Source of the DNA: a virus
Strand: one strand, 5' to 3'
DNA length: 28,446 bases
IMG/VR virus record: IMGVR_UViG_3300009603_001999
Location: 1-28,446 of that record
Within the stretch, counting starts at the first letter, position 1, and each line of letters begins with the position of its first letter. The notes beneath the pieces were generated by a model, which saw only the letters and a program-made list of their open reading frames with translations, was not told the origin of the DNA and searched no databases. Positions 13,897 to 19,359 of this stretch are shown here, piece by piece. The position numbers were made by a program, and so were the translations under genes.

Positions 13897-14184
13897 TCAA
13901 TGGTTTATTTCCCAGGTTTCAGAGATGTCATCAAATAGTCTTTGTGGCTTATATTCTCCATTTGCTATTTCTGTCAAAGACTGAACTGCCTCTTCTTCAA
14001 GCTTGTAATCCGTGAGCCAGAATTTCGTCATTTCCTCTGTTACTTTACTTTTCTTTTCACTATTTTTGAGTCTTTTTACTTCTCCGTAAAGTGTTTTTAT
14101 CATACCACCTGCAGGAGAATCTTTGCCTACTTCCTCTATTGTAAGCTCGATTGCTTTGTCTGTTGCCTCGTTTATGTATAGCAT
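13897..14184 (-). CDS. hypothetical 95-aa acidic helical protein
   Basis: Unrecognised. Acidic and helical throughout, with a 'GDSPAGGMIKTLYGEVKRLK'-like centre and a C-terminal 'FDDISETWEINH'. GAGGT at the end of the upstream gene serves as SD; the two genes abut (TAA then ATG). It directly precedes the large amidoligase gene, so it shares its transcript. Confidence 0.5.
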   Translation of the reverse strand: MLYINEATDKAIELTIEEVGKDSPAGGMIKTLYGEVKRLKNSEKKSKVTEEMTKFWLTDYKLEEEAVQSLTEIANGEYKPQRLFDDISETWEINH

Positions 14185-14391
14185 TTACTTACCTCTTTTT
14201 TTGTTAATAATCTGGTCAACTGCTCTATCTTCAATTTCAAGAACATTCCACCTGGAGTGAAATCTTCTACTAGTGGAACAGAACCAATCTCCTGCTACTT
14301 TTCTGTCTCTTTTTTCACATCCGCAGCTCTCCCTGAAAGCAGAAACAACTTTTTTTGCTCCTTTGTTTAACTTTACTTTTTTACAGGTCAT
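14185..14391 (-). CDS. hypothetical 68-aa basic Cys-containing protein
   Basis: Unrecognised. Lys/Arg-rich, with C3, a CGC pair (about 23-25) and one more Cys in DWFCSTSRRFHSRW. The arrangement is not a standard zinc finger. AAGGAG lies 7 nt before the ATG. Packed head to tail with its neighbours. Confidence 0.5.
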   Translation of the reverse strand: MTCKKVKLNKGAKKVVSAFRESCGCEKRDRKVAGDWFCSTSRRFHSRWNVLEIEDRAVDQIINKKRGK

Positions 14392-14393
14392 TT

Positions 14394-14573
14394 TTATTTC
14401 TCCTTTGCTATTTTTGGAAGTTTTCCACCAAGCTCCTTAAACCTTTCTTCAACTGTTTCTACAAGGATCTCGGTTATTTTGGCTCCTGTAAACCTACTGG
14501 TTTGACCTATACCTCTCTTATAGTAATGCTTAAGAAGGTTAAGGTAACTCCATTTGGTATGTTCACTCATCAT
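14394..14573 (-). CDS. hypothetical 59-aa basic protein
   Basis: Unrecognised. The start is the first of two tandem ATGs at 14573, 7 nt after AAAGGAG; longer in-frame starts lie inside the upstream phosphatase gene and lack an SD. The sequence begins MMSEHTKWSYLNLLKHYYKR and is helical and Lys-rich. Confidence 0.5.
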   Translation of the reverse strand: MMSEHTKWSYLNLLKHYYKRGIGQTSRFTGAKITEILVETVEERFKELGGKLPKIAKEK

Positions 14574-14577
14574 TGTA

Positions 14578-15138
14578 TTACTCCTTTTCTTTCCATTGTT
14601 TACATTGTAAAACATTAAACCCATTATTTCTCCACATATCCACTACTCTTTGCCTGTCGTCTACAATCCATTCTATTCTATCAGCAATACCATTCTCTAT
14701 CATTCTTTTCTTCAGTATTTCATCTTTCTCGTAATTAGTTCTGTATCTCATATAAAGTCTATTGTAAGGCACACTATTCTCTTCAAGCCACAATATAGTT
14801 TCGTGCATTGTGCTCCCATTCCTTCCAGATAGTATGTAAATATTATCTCTTTCAAGCATTCTCATCAAATCTATAATCCACTCTATAGGTTTATCGTACA
14901 TACATTCCTCGAAAAATCTCTTGTAGTCCTTTTTACCTGTTTCGTAGGGTTTTTTTATGAATTTTACTCTGTGTTCCATATCTGCTATCGTACCATCGAG
15001 GTCAAAAACATATATTTTCTCTGGGTGTTCATCTAATCTCAATCCACGACGAGTGTAAAATTTATCTCCCATATGTATACCATTTTCATATACTGTGAAT
15101 TTTTTATGTCCATTTTTACTCTTGACTGTTTTATGCAT
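14578..15138 (-). CDS. HAD-superfamily phosphatase resembling T4 Pnkp 3'-phosphatase domain
   Basis: 186 aa. HAD motif I is DLDGT (46-50, catalytic Asp46 and Asp48), motif II lies in LSGRNGST (103-110), and motif III/IV is VDDRQRVVDMWR (159-170), very like the T4 polynucleotide kinase phosphatase segment 'IDDRTQVVEMWRR'. Residues 1-42 are a small beta-rich extension. The T4 domain removes 3'-phosphates from RNA or DNA ends so that they can be ligated; no kinase domain and no ligase are visible here. A role in end repair or nucleotide metabolism is likely. GAGGAG precedes the ATG. Confidence 0.8.
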   Translation of the reverse strand: MHKTVKSKNGHKKFTVYENGIHMGDKFYTRRGLRLDEHPEKIYVFDLDGTIADMEHRVKFIKKPYETGKKDYKRFFEECMYDKPIEWIIDLMRMLERDNIYILSGRNGSTMHETILWLEENSVPYNRLYMRYRTNYEKDEILKKRMIENGIADRIEWIVDDRQRVVDMWRNNGFNVLQCKQWKEKE

Positions 15139-15140
15139 CT

Positions 15141-15587
15141 TTACTCCTCTGTGCTTAAGGCGTGTTCACTCCAGAATTTTTGTGCTTCTTCTATCTCTTT
15201 TTCTGTATTTAGTGATTCATCCCAGGGTTCTCTTAAAGCAGGTGTGTCTGATTGTGTTCCATAAAGAGTAAAAGCCACTTTACCCACTAAACCAATAATG
15301 CAGATATTGTGGGCAGATCTCATAGGCTTATCAATCATTCTACTTAGGTCATCTCTACCATTCCTTATTTCGTATGTAACTTCTTCCTCTGTTACTGGGG
15401 AATCACCAGCAGTTGGACCGTAGAGAGCTGATGGAATAACTCCCAGTTCTTCTGGAATTGTCAGAATTTCACAGACAAACGTACCATTCTCCAGACTTTT
15501 GAATTTTGAGTGGTTTTGTATCCACTCCATTTGCTCATCACTCACAGAATGGTCATTGTGAGCAATATTTGGAAAGTTCTTTTCCAT
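15141..15587 (-). CDS. hypothetical 148-aa protein
   Basis: Unrecognised. It has a compact conserved-looking core, 'ENGTFVCEILTIPEELGVIP' then 'YGPTAGDSPVTEEEVTYEIR', followed by 'RDDLSRMIDKPMR' and a hydrophobic strand (NICIIGLVGKVAFTLYG), then an acidic tail. The GP-x-AGDSPV-x-EEEV segment looks like a family signature and could guide a profile search. AAGGAG lies 7 nt before the ATG, 1 nt after the stop of the small membrane protein. Confidence 0.55.
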   Translation of the reverse strand: MEKNFPNIAHNDHSVSDEQMEWIQNHSKFKSLENGTFVCEILTIPEELGVIPSALYGPTAGDSPVTEEEVTYEIRNGRDDLSRMIDKPMRSAHNICIIGLVGKVAFTLYGTQSDTPALREPWDESLNTEKEIEEAQKFWSEHALSTEE

Positions 15588-15588
15588 T

Positions 15589-15720
15589 TTATTTCTCCTT
15601 TTCTGTTAATACTTCTATTTCCTCGTATTCTTTCTTCATCTCTCTAAGCCACATAAAGAATACAAATACCCAAGTGAATAGCAGTAAACCTCCTGCCATT
15701 ATTACTATTTTTATTTCCAT
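15589..15720 (-). CDS. 43-aa single-pass membrane protein
   Basis: Starts with ATG at 15720 after AAAGGAG and encodes MEIKIVIMAGGLLLFTWVFV, continuing FFMWLREMKKEYEEIEVL. One transmembrane helix (about 4-24) is followed by a charged cytoplasm-like helix. The Lys/Arg/Glu cluster after the helix predicts a C-in topology. The spacing to both neighbours is 1-2 nt. It could be a holin-like, superinfection-exclusion or envelope-interaction peptide; nothing identifies it further. Confidence 0.55.
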   Translation of the reverse strand: MEIKIVIMAGGLLLFTWVFVFFMWLREMKKEYEEIEVLTEKEK

Positions 15721-15722
15721 TT

Positions 15723-15893
15723 TTACTCCTTTTCTAATGCTTCTTGTATTCTTTTTATTTCTTTATTAGAGTCTCCACGCCTTCCTGAAATACGGCTTAA
15801 TTGTTCTATCACAGTTCGTTTCTCTCTTTTCTTCGTTCTTTCAACGGCTTCTTCTCTCCGTTGGTTTTTTCTCTTTTTTCCATAGAGTTTCAC
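15723..15893 (-). CDS. 56-aa very basic helical protein
   Basis: The GTG at 15893 is placed 6 nt after AAAGGAG. The product is dominated by Arg/Lys/Glu (KKRKNQRREEAVERTKKREK), then ISGRRGDSNKEIKRIQEALE. It is probably one or two helices with nucleic-acid or protein-binding character. No family recognised. Confidence 0.45.
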   Translation of the reverse strand: MKLYGKKRKNQRREEAVERTKKREKRTVIEQLSRISGRRGDSNKEIKRIQEALEKE

Positions 15894-15911
15894 GTCTTAC
15901 TCCTTTTTCTT

Positions 15912-15959
15912 TTATTCTGTTGTTTGTTTTGGAGACACGAGTTCGCCAGGCGAACCCAT
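15912..15959 (-). CDS. possible 15-codon micro-ORF with strong SD
   Basis: ATG at 15959 lies 8 nt after AAAGGAGG and reads MGSPGELVSPKQTTE before TAA. The first codons also form a small hairpin (GTTCG/CGAAC). It may be a leader peptide for the basic protein that follows, or the SD may be a remnant. Length is too short to judge coding. Confidence 0.25.
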   Translation of the reverse strand: MGSPGELVSPKQTTE

Positions 15960-15974
15960 AATATAAGCCTCCTT

Positions 15975-16373
15975 TTAGTAGTTTCTCTCGTAAATTCTTT
16001 CGTCAATCTTTTTGGTTTTTCTCCGTTTCAAATATGGTTTGTTTTCAAGCAATCTCCCTCGATTAACTCTGCTCCTTGTATGCCATTTATCGTGGCAGTT
16101 TTGGAGCAAGTTGTCAATCTCAACAAGTGAAGTTGCTCTGATTCTACGCTGAACATCAGTAACAATTAGTCTCCGATGTTGCTTTCTTGCTATGGTTCTA
16201 TGGTGCTCCAGATATTTTTTGACATCCTTGAAGGAATACAGAGTCATATCATTCTGGAGATAATCTTTCACTCTGTACTTTGTCCCCTCTATCTTCTCAA
16301 AGGAGAATTCTATCGCCTCTGGTTCGACAAAGTTCTCCTCGATATAGGAGTCAATCGCTGTTTTCTCTTGCAA
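15975..16373 (-). CDS. hypothetical 132-aa basic protein
   Basis: Unrecognised. The first 55 residues are acidic with beta-like segments (KIEGTKYRVKDYLQ), the rest is strongly basic with several Arg-rich helices (ARKQHRRLIVTDVQRRIRA, RGRLLENKPYLKRRKTKK). The start is TTG, 7 nt after AAGGAG. RNA or DNA binding is plausible from charge. Confidence 0.5.
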   Translation of the reverse strand: MQEKTAIDSYIEENFVEPEAIEFSFEKIEGTKYRVKDYLQNDMTLYSFKDVKKYLEHHRTIARKQHRRLIVTDVQRRIRATSLVEIDNLLQNCHDKWHTRSRVNRGRLLENKPYLKRRKTKKIDERIYERNY

Positions 16374-16387
16374 TTTATTGCTCCTTT

Positions 16388-16588
16388 TCAGTTAACCTCT
16401 TTATCAATTATAGCATACAATTCATAATATGAGTATTCTTTATCCTCCATTTTTTCAAATGTCTCTTTCAGTCCATCTCTAATAGCAGACATAAGCATAG
16501 CAGTCCAATTTCCTCCGTGGGCAGTTCCGTGATTTCTAATAAATTCTCCCACTTTTTTAGCTCTTTTCTTGTCTTTTTTCTCAGACAT
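16388..16588 (-). CDS. hypothetical 66-aa protein
   Basis: Unrecognised. A Lys-rich start, then GEFIRNHGTAHGGNWTAMLM, and an acidic helical end. The GG-N-W-x-A-M-L pattern occurs in small phage proteins of unknown role, as far as I recall. AGAGG precedes the ATG. It lies just downstream of a large inverted repeat. Confidence 0.5.
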   Translation of the reverse strand: MSEKKDKKRAKKVGEFIRNHGTAHGGNWTAMLMSAIRDGLKETFEKMEDKEYSYYELYAIIDKEVN

Positions 16589-16631
16589 TCTGTACCTCTT
16601 TTATTCTATTGTTCTCGTTTCAGTTAGTGAA

Positions 16632-16682
16632 GAGGTTACAACGGAAGCTCCAGTAAATTATCGGAGCTCCCGAAGTTACCTC
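16632..16682. other. interrupted inverted repeat between the first two genes of the minus operon
   Basis: Inner stem AGCTCC/GGAGCT (16646-16651 with 16663-16668), outer stem GAGGT/ACCTC (16632-16636 with 16678-16682) plus AC/GT, separated by symmetric 6-nt internal loops. There is no U-tract. It could be an operator, an RNA processing site, or an attenuation hairpin that tunes read-through from the first gene. Confidence 0.45.
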
Positions 16683-16699
16683 GGTCAACGGGTCAGGTC

Positions 16700-16960
16700 T
16701 TACGCTTTTTTGCAGTAAATTCCAACCACGTATTTAGTACCATCCTCCGCGACAATATCACCAATACCCGAACAAATTTCCCTGCATTGGTTATAGGACT
16801 CGGTTTGTTTTTTGTTCATATGTTGCACATTCCGAACACCTTTTACCCGAAACATTGACTCGAATAGTTCAACATTCTCGCTATTGTCTTTCATAGCATT
16901 GTATGTTATCGAATCAAGCGCGATCCGAGTATCTTTTGATGTTGCTTTTCCTTTTTCCAC
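16700..16960 (-). CDS. hypothetical 86-aa protein, first gene of the minus-strand block
   Basis: Unrecognised. 86 aa with a mixed helical N-terminus, 'FESMFRVKGVRNVQHMNKKQ', two central Cys (QCREICSGIG) and a beta ending (TKYVVGIYCKK). The start is GTG, 6 nt after AAAGGAG. It lies about 90 nt downstream of a good sigma70-like promoter, so it is likely expressed first and may be an early regulator or host-takeover protein; that is inference from position. Confidence 0.55.
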   Translation of the reverse strand: MEKGKATSKDTRIALDSITYNAMKDNSENVELFESMFRVKGVRNVQHMNKKQTESYNQCREICSGIGDIVAEDGTKYVVGIYCKKA

Positions 16961-16984
16961 TATTTACTCCTTTGCTTTTTATTT

Positions 16985-17004
16985 CTCGTGAAATGAGTCA
17001 CGAG
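16985..17004. other. 7-bp hairpin in the 5' leader of the minus operon
   Basis: CTCGTGA (16985-16991), 6-nt loop, TCACGAG (16998-17004), a perfect inverted repeat 25 nt upstream of the GTG start. It could be an operator or stabilise the mRNA 5' end. Confidence 0.45.
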
Positions 17005-17008
17005 GCTC

Positions 17009-17037
17009 GTCTGTCATTCTGTCAGACTGTATGTCAT
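17009..17037. promoter_or_regulatory. operator-like TGTCA repeats just downstream of the minus promoter
   Basis: Three TGTCA copies (17013, 17021, 17032) lie here. The first two form GTCTGTCATTCTGTCAGAC (17009-17027), which is both a direct repeat and flanked by GTCTG/CAGAC. They sit 10-40 nt past the predicted start point, where a repressor would block elongation or initiation. A related TCTGTCATT occurs near 17299. Confidence 0.4.
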
Positions 17038-17055
17038 AGTTGCATACCATAAAAC

Positions 17056-17084
17056 AATATACGGAGGAGTAAATTCATATGCAA
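17056..17084 (-). promoter_or_regulatory. predicted sigma70-like promoter of the minus-strand block
   Basis: -35 TTGCAT (17084-17079), exact 17-nt spacer, -10 TATATT (17061-17056) on the minus strand, with a predicted start near 17049. Orientation and distance fit the 86-aa gene and the long co-directional block. Recognition by the host housekeeping sigma is expected, so this would be an early promoter. Confidence 0.6.
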
Positions 17085-17141
17085 GATAATAATTTCTCGG
17101 GTATTTGTCGACGAGATTTCATTATCCCAGGAATCGAGTAA
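17079..17141 (+). CDS. possible 20-aa micro-ORF overlapping the minus promoter
   Basis: On the plus strand GGAGGAG (17063-17069) lies 9 nt before an ATG that opens MQDNNFSGICRRDFIIPGIE, ending at TAA 17139. The same bases form the minus-strand promoter, so the match may be coincidental. A bidirectional terminator follows 85 nt later. No plus-strand promoter is evident just upstream. Confidence 0.25.
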   Translation: MQDNNFSGICRRDFIIPGIE

Positions 17142-17196
17142 ATTTTACCAGATTCAACACAAAAACGAGAATTTCAACGAAAACGAGATTTTCAAC
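17111..17196. repeat. ACGAGA(A/T)TTTCA repeats in 18-bp phase (iteron-like)
   Basis: Three copies: ACGAGATTTCATT at 17111, ACGAGAATTTCAAC at 17165-17178 and ACGAGATTTTCAAC at 17183-17196. The offsets are 54 and 18 bp, all multiples of 18. A further TTCAAC half-copy lies at 17153. Phased short repeats in the divergent region beside an AT-rich tract resemble iterons bound by an origin-binding or regulatory protein. Confidence 0.5.
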
Positions 17197-17224
17197 CCAA
17201 GCCAACGGGGGAAGCCATCGGCGG

Positions 17225-17260
17225 AAAAAAGGGTTACACACATTGTAGCCCAATTTTTTT
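17225..17260. terminator. bidirectional rho-independent terminator
   Basis: GGGTTACA (17231-17238), 5-nt loop, TGTAGCCC (17244-17251): 8 pairs with one G-U. A T7 tract (17254-17260) follows on the plus strand and an A6 tract (17225-17230) precedes it, giving U-tracts for both strands. It insulates the two divergent halves and implies transcription entering the region from one or both sides. Confidence 0.7.
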
Positions 17261-17656
17261 GAAGAGGTAGGTTACTTTCAGGTGTTTTTGCTACTATTCT
17301 GTCATTTTGGCAGGTGATTCTATAAATAAAAAGAAAAGACTTGCAAGGGGTAGTTAAAAGCGTACCTTAAAAAATTATAGGAATAGCCTTTTTTGGCTGT
17401 ATTTTGCTGTTTTACGGGGTTTTCAGCTTAAGGGTATGCAAATGTACCCATTATATGCTTTTTAGCCGTTAAAACGCGTTTTTTTTAAAGAAAAAGAAAG
17501 AAGCAAAGAAAAAGAAATATAATATATATATATATAATAATTATATAATTGTTTTATTAGCGCCTTTGGCGACCCTGTAATTTAATACATTTAACAGGTA
17601 CATAACAAGTATTTTAATTAAAAAGTTAAAAAAAAATAAAAAAGCTAAAAAAGTTC
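17261..17656. other. gene-free AT-rich stretch, candidate origin/unwinding region
   Basis: No convincing gene lies here. It contains AAAACGCGTTTT, a 12-bp palindrome at 17471-17482. A purine tract has a perfect 13-bp repeat, AAAGAAAAAGAAA (17487-17499 and 17505-17517, period 18). A nearly pure A/T run follows at about 17515-17552, then a small CGCC/GGCG hairpin near 17561. Palindrome, purine repeat and AT run next to iteron-like repeats at a strand switch are what a phage replication origin often looks like. Promoters for the plus strand must also lie here, but no well-spaced consensus pair stands out. Confidence 0.4.
17580..17612. repeat. tandem 11-bp motif and weak minus-strand promoter
   Basis: TTAACAGGTAC (17591-17601) and ATAACAAGTAT (17602-17612) are adjacent 11-bp repeats. 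The second copy, read on the minus strand, supplies TTGTTA as a -35 with TTAAAT 17 nt further (17585-17580). GTACATAACAAGTA here is identical over 14 bp to the sequence at 9175-9188. A transcript from this site would run to the terminator at 17225, about 340 nt with no gene. Confidence 0.4.
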
Positions 17657-17938
17657 TTGTTTCGTAAAAACAATTGTATTAAATTTGATGGTGTGAATTT
17701 AAAGAATAAAAGACAATTAGCCTTAAAGCATTGTGCTAATTGGAATTGTTCCAAATGTTTAGGAGTTATGCTATATAGAGGAGAAGATAACAATCTACAT
17801 ATGTATGTAGATGAAGATTTCGTTGGAGAAGACTGTATTGTTGACAGTGAAGAGGGATGCGAGTATTTTGAGGATATAATATTGCCTGGGATAAAAGATG
17901 AAAAGAAAATATACAAAAGAAGAAAAAAGAGAATTTAA
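17657..17938 (+). CDS. small Cys-rich protein, probable Zn-binding
   Basis: About 93 aa. The core reads LALKHCANWNCSKCLGVMLY, then DEDFVGEDCIVDSEEGCEYF and EDIILPGI, four or five Cys (about 27, 31, 34, 60, 68) that probably bind one zinc. The same C-A-N-W...C...C...GC-x-YF pattern occurs, as far as I recall, in small hypothetical phage and mobile-element proteins. The start is uncertain: TTG at 17657 has no clear SD, but an in-frame stop at 17627 limits the options. It is the first gene of the plus-strand block. Confidence 0.55.
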   Translation: MFRKNNCIKFDGVNLKNKRQLALKHCANWNCSKCLGVMLYRGEDNNLHMYVDEDFVGEDCIVDSEEGCEYFEDIILPGIKDEKKIYKRRKKRI

Positions 17939-18059
17939 GAGAAATATAGATAAAGCTGCTAAAATGGTAGAATATGCCAAGAGTAAGCAGACTTCGCACG
18001 TAATTACAACAGCCAGGGAGACTGTTCCCTGCTGGGACAACATAACAGAGGAGGACTAA
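17898..18059 (+). CDS. 53-aa basic protein
   Basis: ATG at 17898, overlapping the end of the Cys-rich gene by 41 nt. It encodes a Lys/Arg-rich helix (MKRKYTKEEKREFKRNIDKA), then VEYAKSKQTSHVITTARETV and an acidic end. The SD is weak (GGGA). Its stop overlaps the next ATG (TAATG), so it is coupled to the metalloprotease gene. No family recognised. Confidence 0.45.
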   Translation: MKRKYTKEEKREFKRNIDKAAKMVEYAKSKQTSHVITTARETVPCWDNITEED

Positions 18060-18370
18060 TGAGAAACAAATCACTAGACATAGGTGGGCATGCCTATAAA
18101 ATAAAGGGAATGAATAATGAAAAGGGAGAAAGTGGCAAAGGATTCTTGCTTGGTAAGCATGACGTAAAGAAATGCGAGATTTACCTTGATGATGAGATGA
18201 CACACTCAAGAACGATGGAAACCTTCCTTCATGAGGTAATACACGTAATTCTTTCAAATACTGGGAATGACCACGATGAAACCCTTATTGATAGCCTTTC
18301 TAATGGATTTCATCAACTTGGTGTTGGCGATTACCTGTGGAGACGTGGAAAATGCTTAAAGACCTCTTGA
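18059..18370 (+). CDS. minimal HExxH zinc metalloprotease-like protein
   Basis: 103 aa. The helix FLHEVIHVIL (57-66) contains HEVIH (58-62), the zinc-binding HExxH motif, and NDHDETLIDSLSNGF (70-84) supplies a downstream acidic residue as third ligand, like small ImmA/IrrE- or SprT-related phage proteins. A beta-rich N-terminus (HAYKIKG...CEIYLDDEM) precedes it. Such proteases cleave regulators or host proteins; the target here is unknown. The start is strong: GAGGAGG before a TAATG junction. Confidence 0.75.
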   Translation: MRNKSLDIGGHAYKIKGMNNEKGESGKGFLLGKHDVKKCEIYLDDEMTHSRTMETFLHEVIHVILSNTGNDHDETLIDSLSNGFHQLGVGDYLWRRGKCLKTS

Positions 18371-18462
18371 GTATGATTAAGAACTTCTTTTTGTTAATAG
18401 AAGCGGTTATCATGTATATTGTTAAATCAATCTGGTCTGAAATAAAAGATAGGAAAAAATAA
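18352..18462 (+). CDS. 36-aa hydrophobic/amphipathic peptide
   Basis: ATG at 18352, 9 nt after GGAG, overlapping the metalloprotease gene by 19 nt. The peptide (MLKDLLSMIKNFFLLIEAVI, MYIVKSIWSEIKDRKK) has a hydrophobic helix at about 11-29 and a charged end. It may be membrane-inserted. A shorter version from ATG 18373 is possible. It ends 1 nt before the exonuclease ATG. Confidence 0.4.
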   Translation: MLKDLLSMIKNFFLLIEAVIMYIVKSIWSEIKDRKK

Positions 18463-18463
18463 T

Positions 18464-19192
18464 ATGATTATGTCAAGGTGGTCTGAAGAGGAGATACTTC
18501 ATCTCTCAAAATACAAAACTACTGCGAAATCAAGGTACACAATCTACGCAGAGCTCAAAAGAATGGGCTATAACCGTACTTTCAAGGCAGTAACACGTAA
18601 AATTGAAAATCTTAGGTTAAAGAAGCCAAAAAGGTACGTAACTGGTCACGAAGTTCGTTTAGGGTACCTTGACATTGAATCAACCAACTTAAAGGCAAAT
18701 ATAGGCCTTATGCTGTCTTGGGCGATAAAAACAAGGGATAAGCGTGAAGTAAGGCACGATATGATAACAAAACAGGAATTATTCGATGGTGTCTACGACC
18801 AGAGGATTGTTCAGACCCTTATAGACGCTCTTAATCAGTATGATTTGATTTTCACTTATTACGGAACTGGGTTTGATATTCCTTTCATAAGGACACGAGC
18901 AATGGAATACAATCTAAGATTCCCTGTTTTTCGTGAAGTTTCCCATAAAGACCTGTATTATCTCGTTCGCTCGAAAATGCAGTTACACAGGAGTAGTTTG
19001 AAAGCTGCAACCCAGTTTCTTGGAATTGGAGGAAAAACAAACCTTGACCCGAAAATATGGCGCGGAGCAATGTATGGAGACCCAAAATCCTTAAAATACG
19101 TACTTGACCACAATATTGCAGATGTAAGGATACTTGAAAGACTTCATAAGAAAATAGAAGAGTACTGCAATACAAACGTGGTGCCAATGTAA
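18464..19192 (+). CDS. DEDD-family 3'-5' exonuclease (RNase H-like, YprB type)
   Basis: 242 aa. Residues 5-52 form a small Myb/SANT-like helical DNA-binding domain (W6, then 'YTIYAELKRMGYNRTFKAVT'). Residues 64-230 are an RNase H-like exonuclease: YLDIES (68-73; Asp70, Glu72), TYYGTGFD (131-138; Asp138), DLYY (163-166) and HNIADV (216-221; Asp220). The four acidic residues bind two metals. It lacks a polymerase domain, so it may trim DNA or RNA ends in repair or replication. The SD is AGGA, 9 nt before ATG. TAATG overlap with the lipoprotein gene. Confidence 0.8.
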   Translation: MIMSRWSEEEILHLSKYKTTAKSRYTIYAELKRMGYNRTFKAVTRKIENLRLKKPKRYVTGHEVRLGYLDIESTNLKANIGLMLSWAIKTRDKREVRHDMITKQELFDGVYDQRIVQTLIDALNQYDLIFTYYGTGFDIPFIRTRAMEYNLRFPVFREVSHKDLYYLVRSKMQLHRSSLKAATQFLGIGGKTNLDPKIWRGAMYGDPKSLKYVLDHNIADVRILERLHKKIEEYCNTNVVPM

Positions 19193-19359
19193 TGAAAAAG
19201 TTATTATTGGTACTCGGGTTATTTATTTTTACATCTTGTATAGGCACACCACCTATTACAGAAGATAGCAAGAAAATGGAAACACCACAATGTTGTATGG
19301 GGCAAGACCAACATACGTGTGGTATGTCAGGAATGCCAGATAAGCCAGAACAAGAATGA
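19192..19359 (+). CDS. 55-aa lipoprotein with Cys/Met/His-rich tail
   Basis: ATG overlaps the exonuclease stop (TAATG). A signal peptide, MKKLLLVLGLFIFTSC, ends in a lipobox (FTSC, modified Cys16), so the mature ~40-residue protein would be anchored in a membrane. The mature part has CCMGQDQHTCGMSGM, with three Cys, His and Met like a soft-metal site. Candidates are an outer-membrane spanin subunit or a superinfection-exclusion lipoprotein, but no lysis genes are adjacent and the cysteines are atypical. The gene ends in an ATGA overlap with the next one. Confidence 0.65.
   Translation: MKKLLLVLGLFIFTSCIGTPPITEDSKKMETPQCCMGQDQHTCGMSGMPDKPEQE

Noticed and set aside
17079-17200. CRISPR array
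   Set aside because: The ACGAGA repeats are short (13-14 bp), imperfect, only three, and spaced by 4 or 40 bases; no cas genes are adjacent. The Cas4-like nuclease is a phage recombination enzyme by context.
17626-18257. Minus-strand frames opposite the first plus-strand genes
   Set aside because: Ser/Phe/Leu-rich low-complexity translations typical of antisense reading; no SD, and they face well-supported genes.
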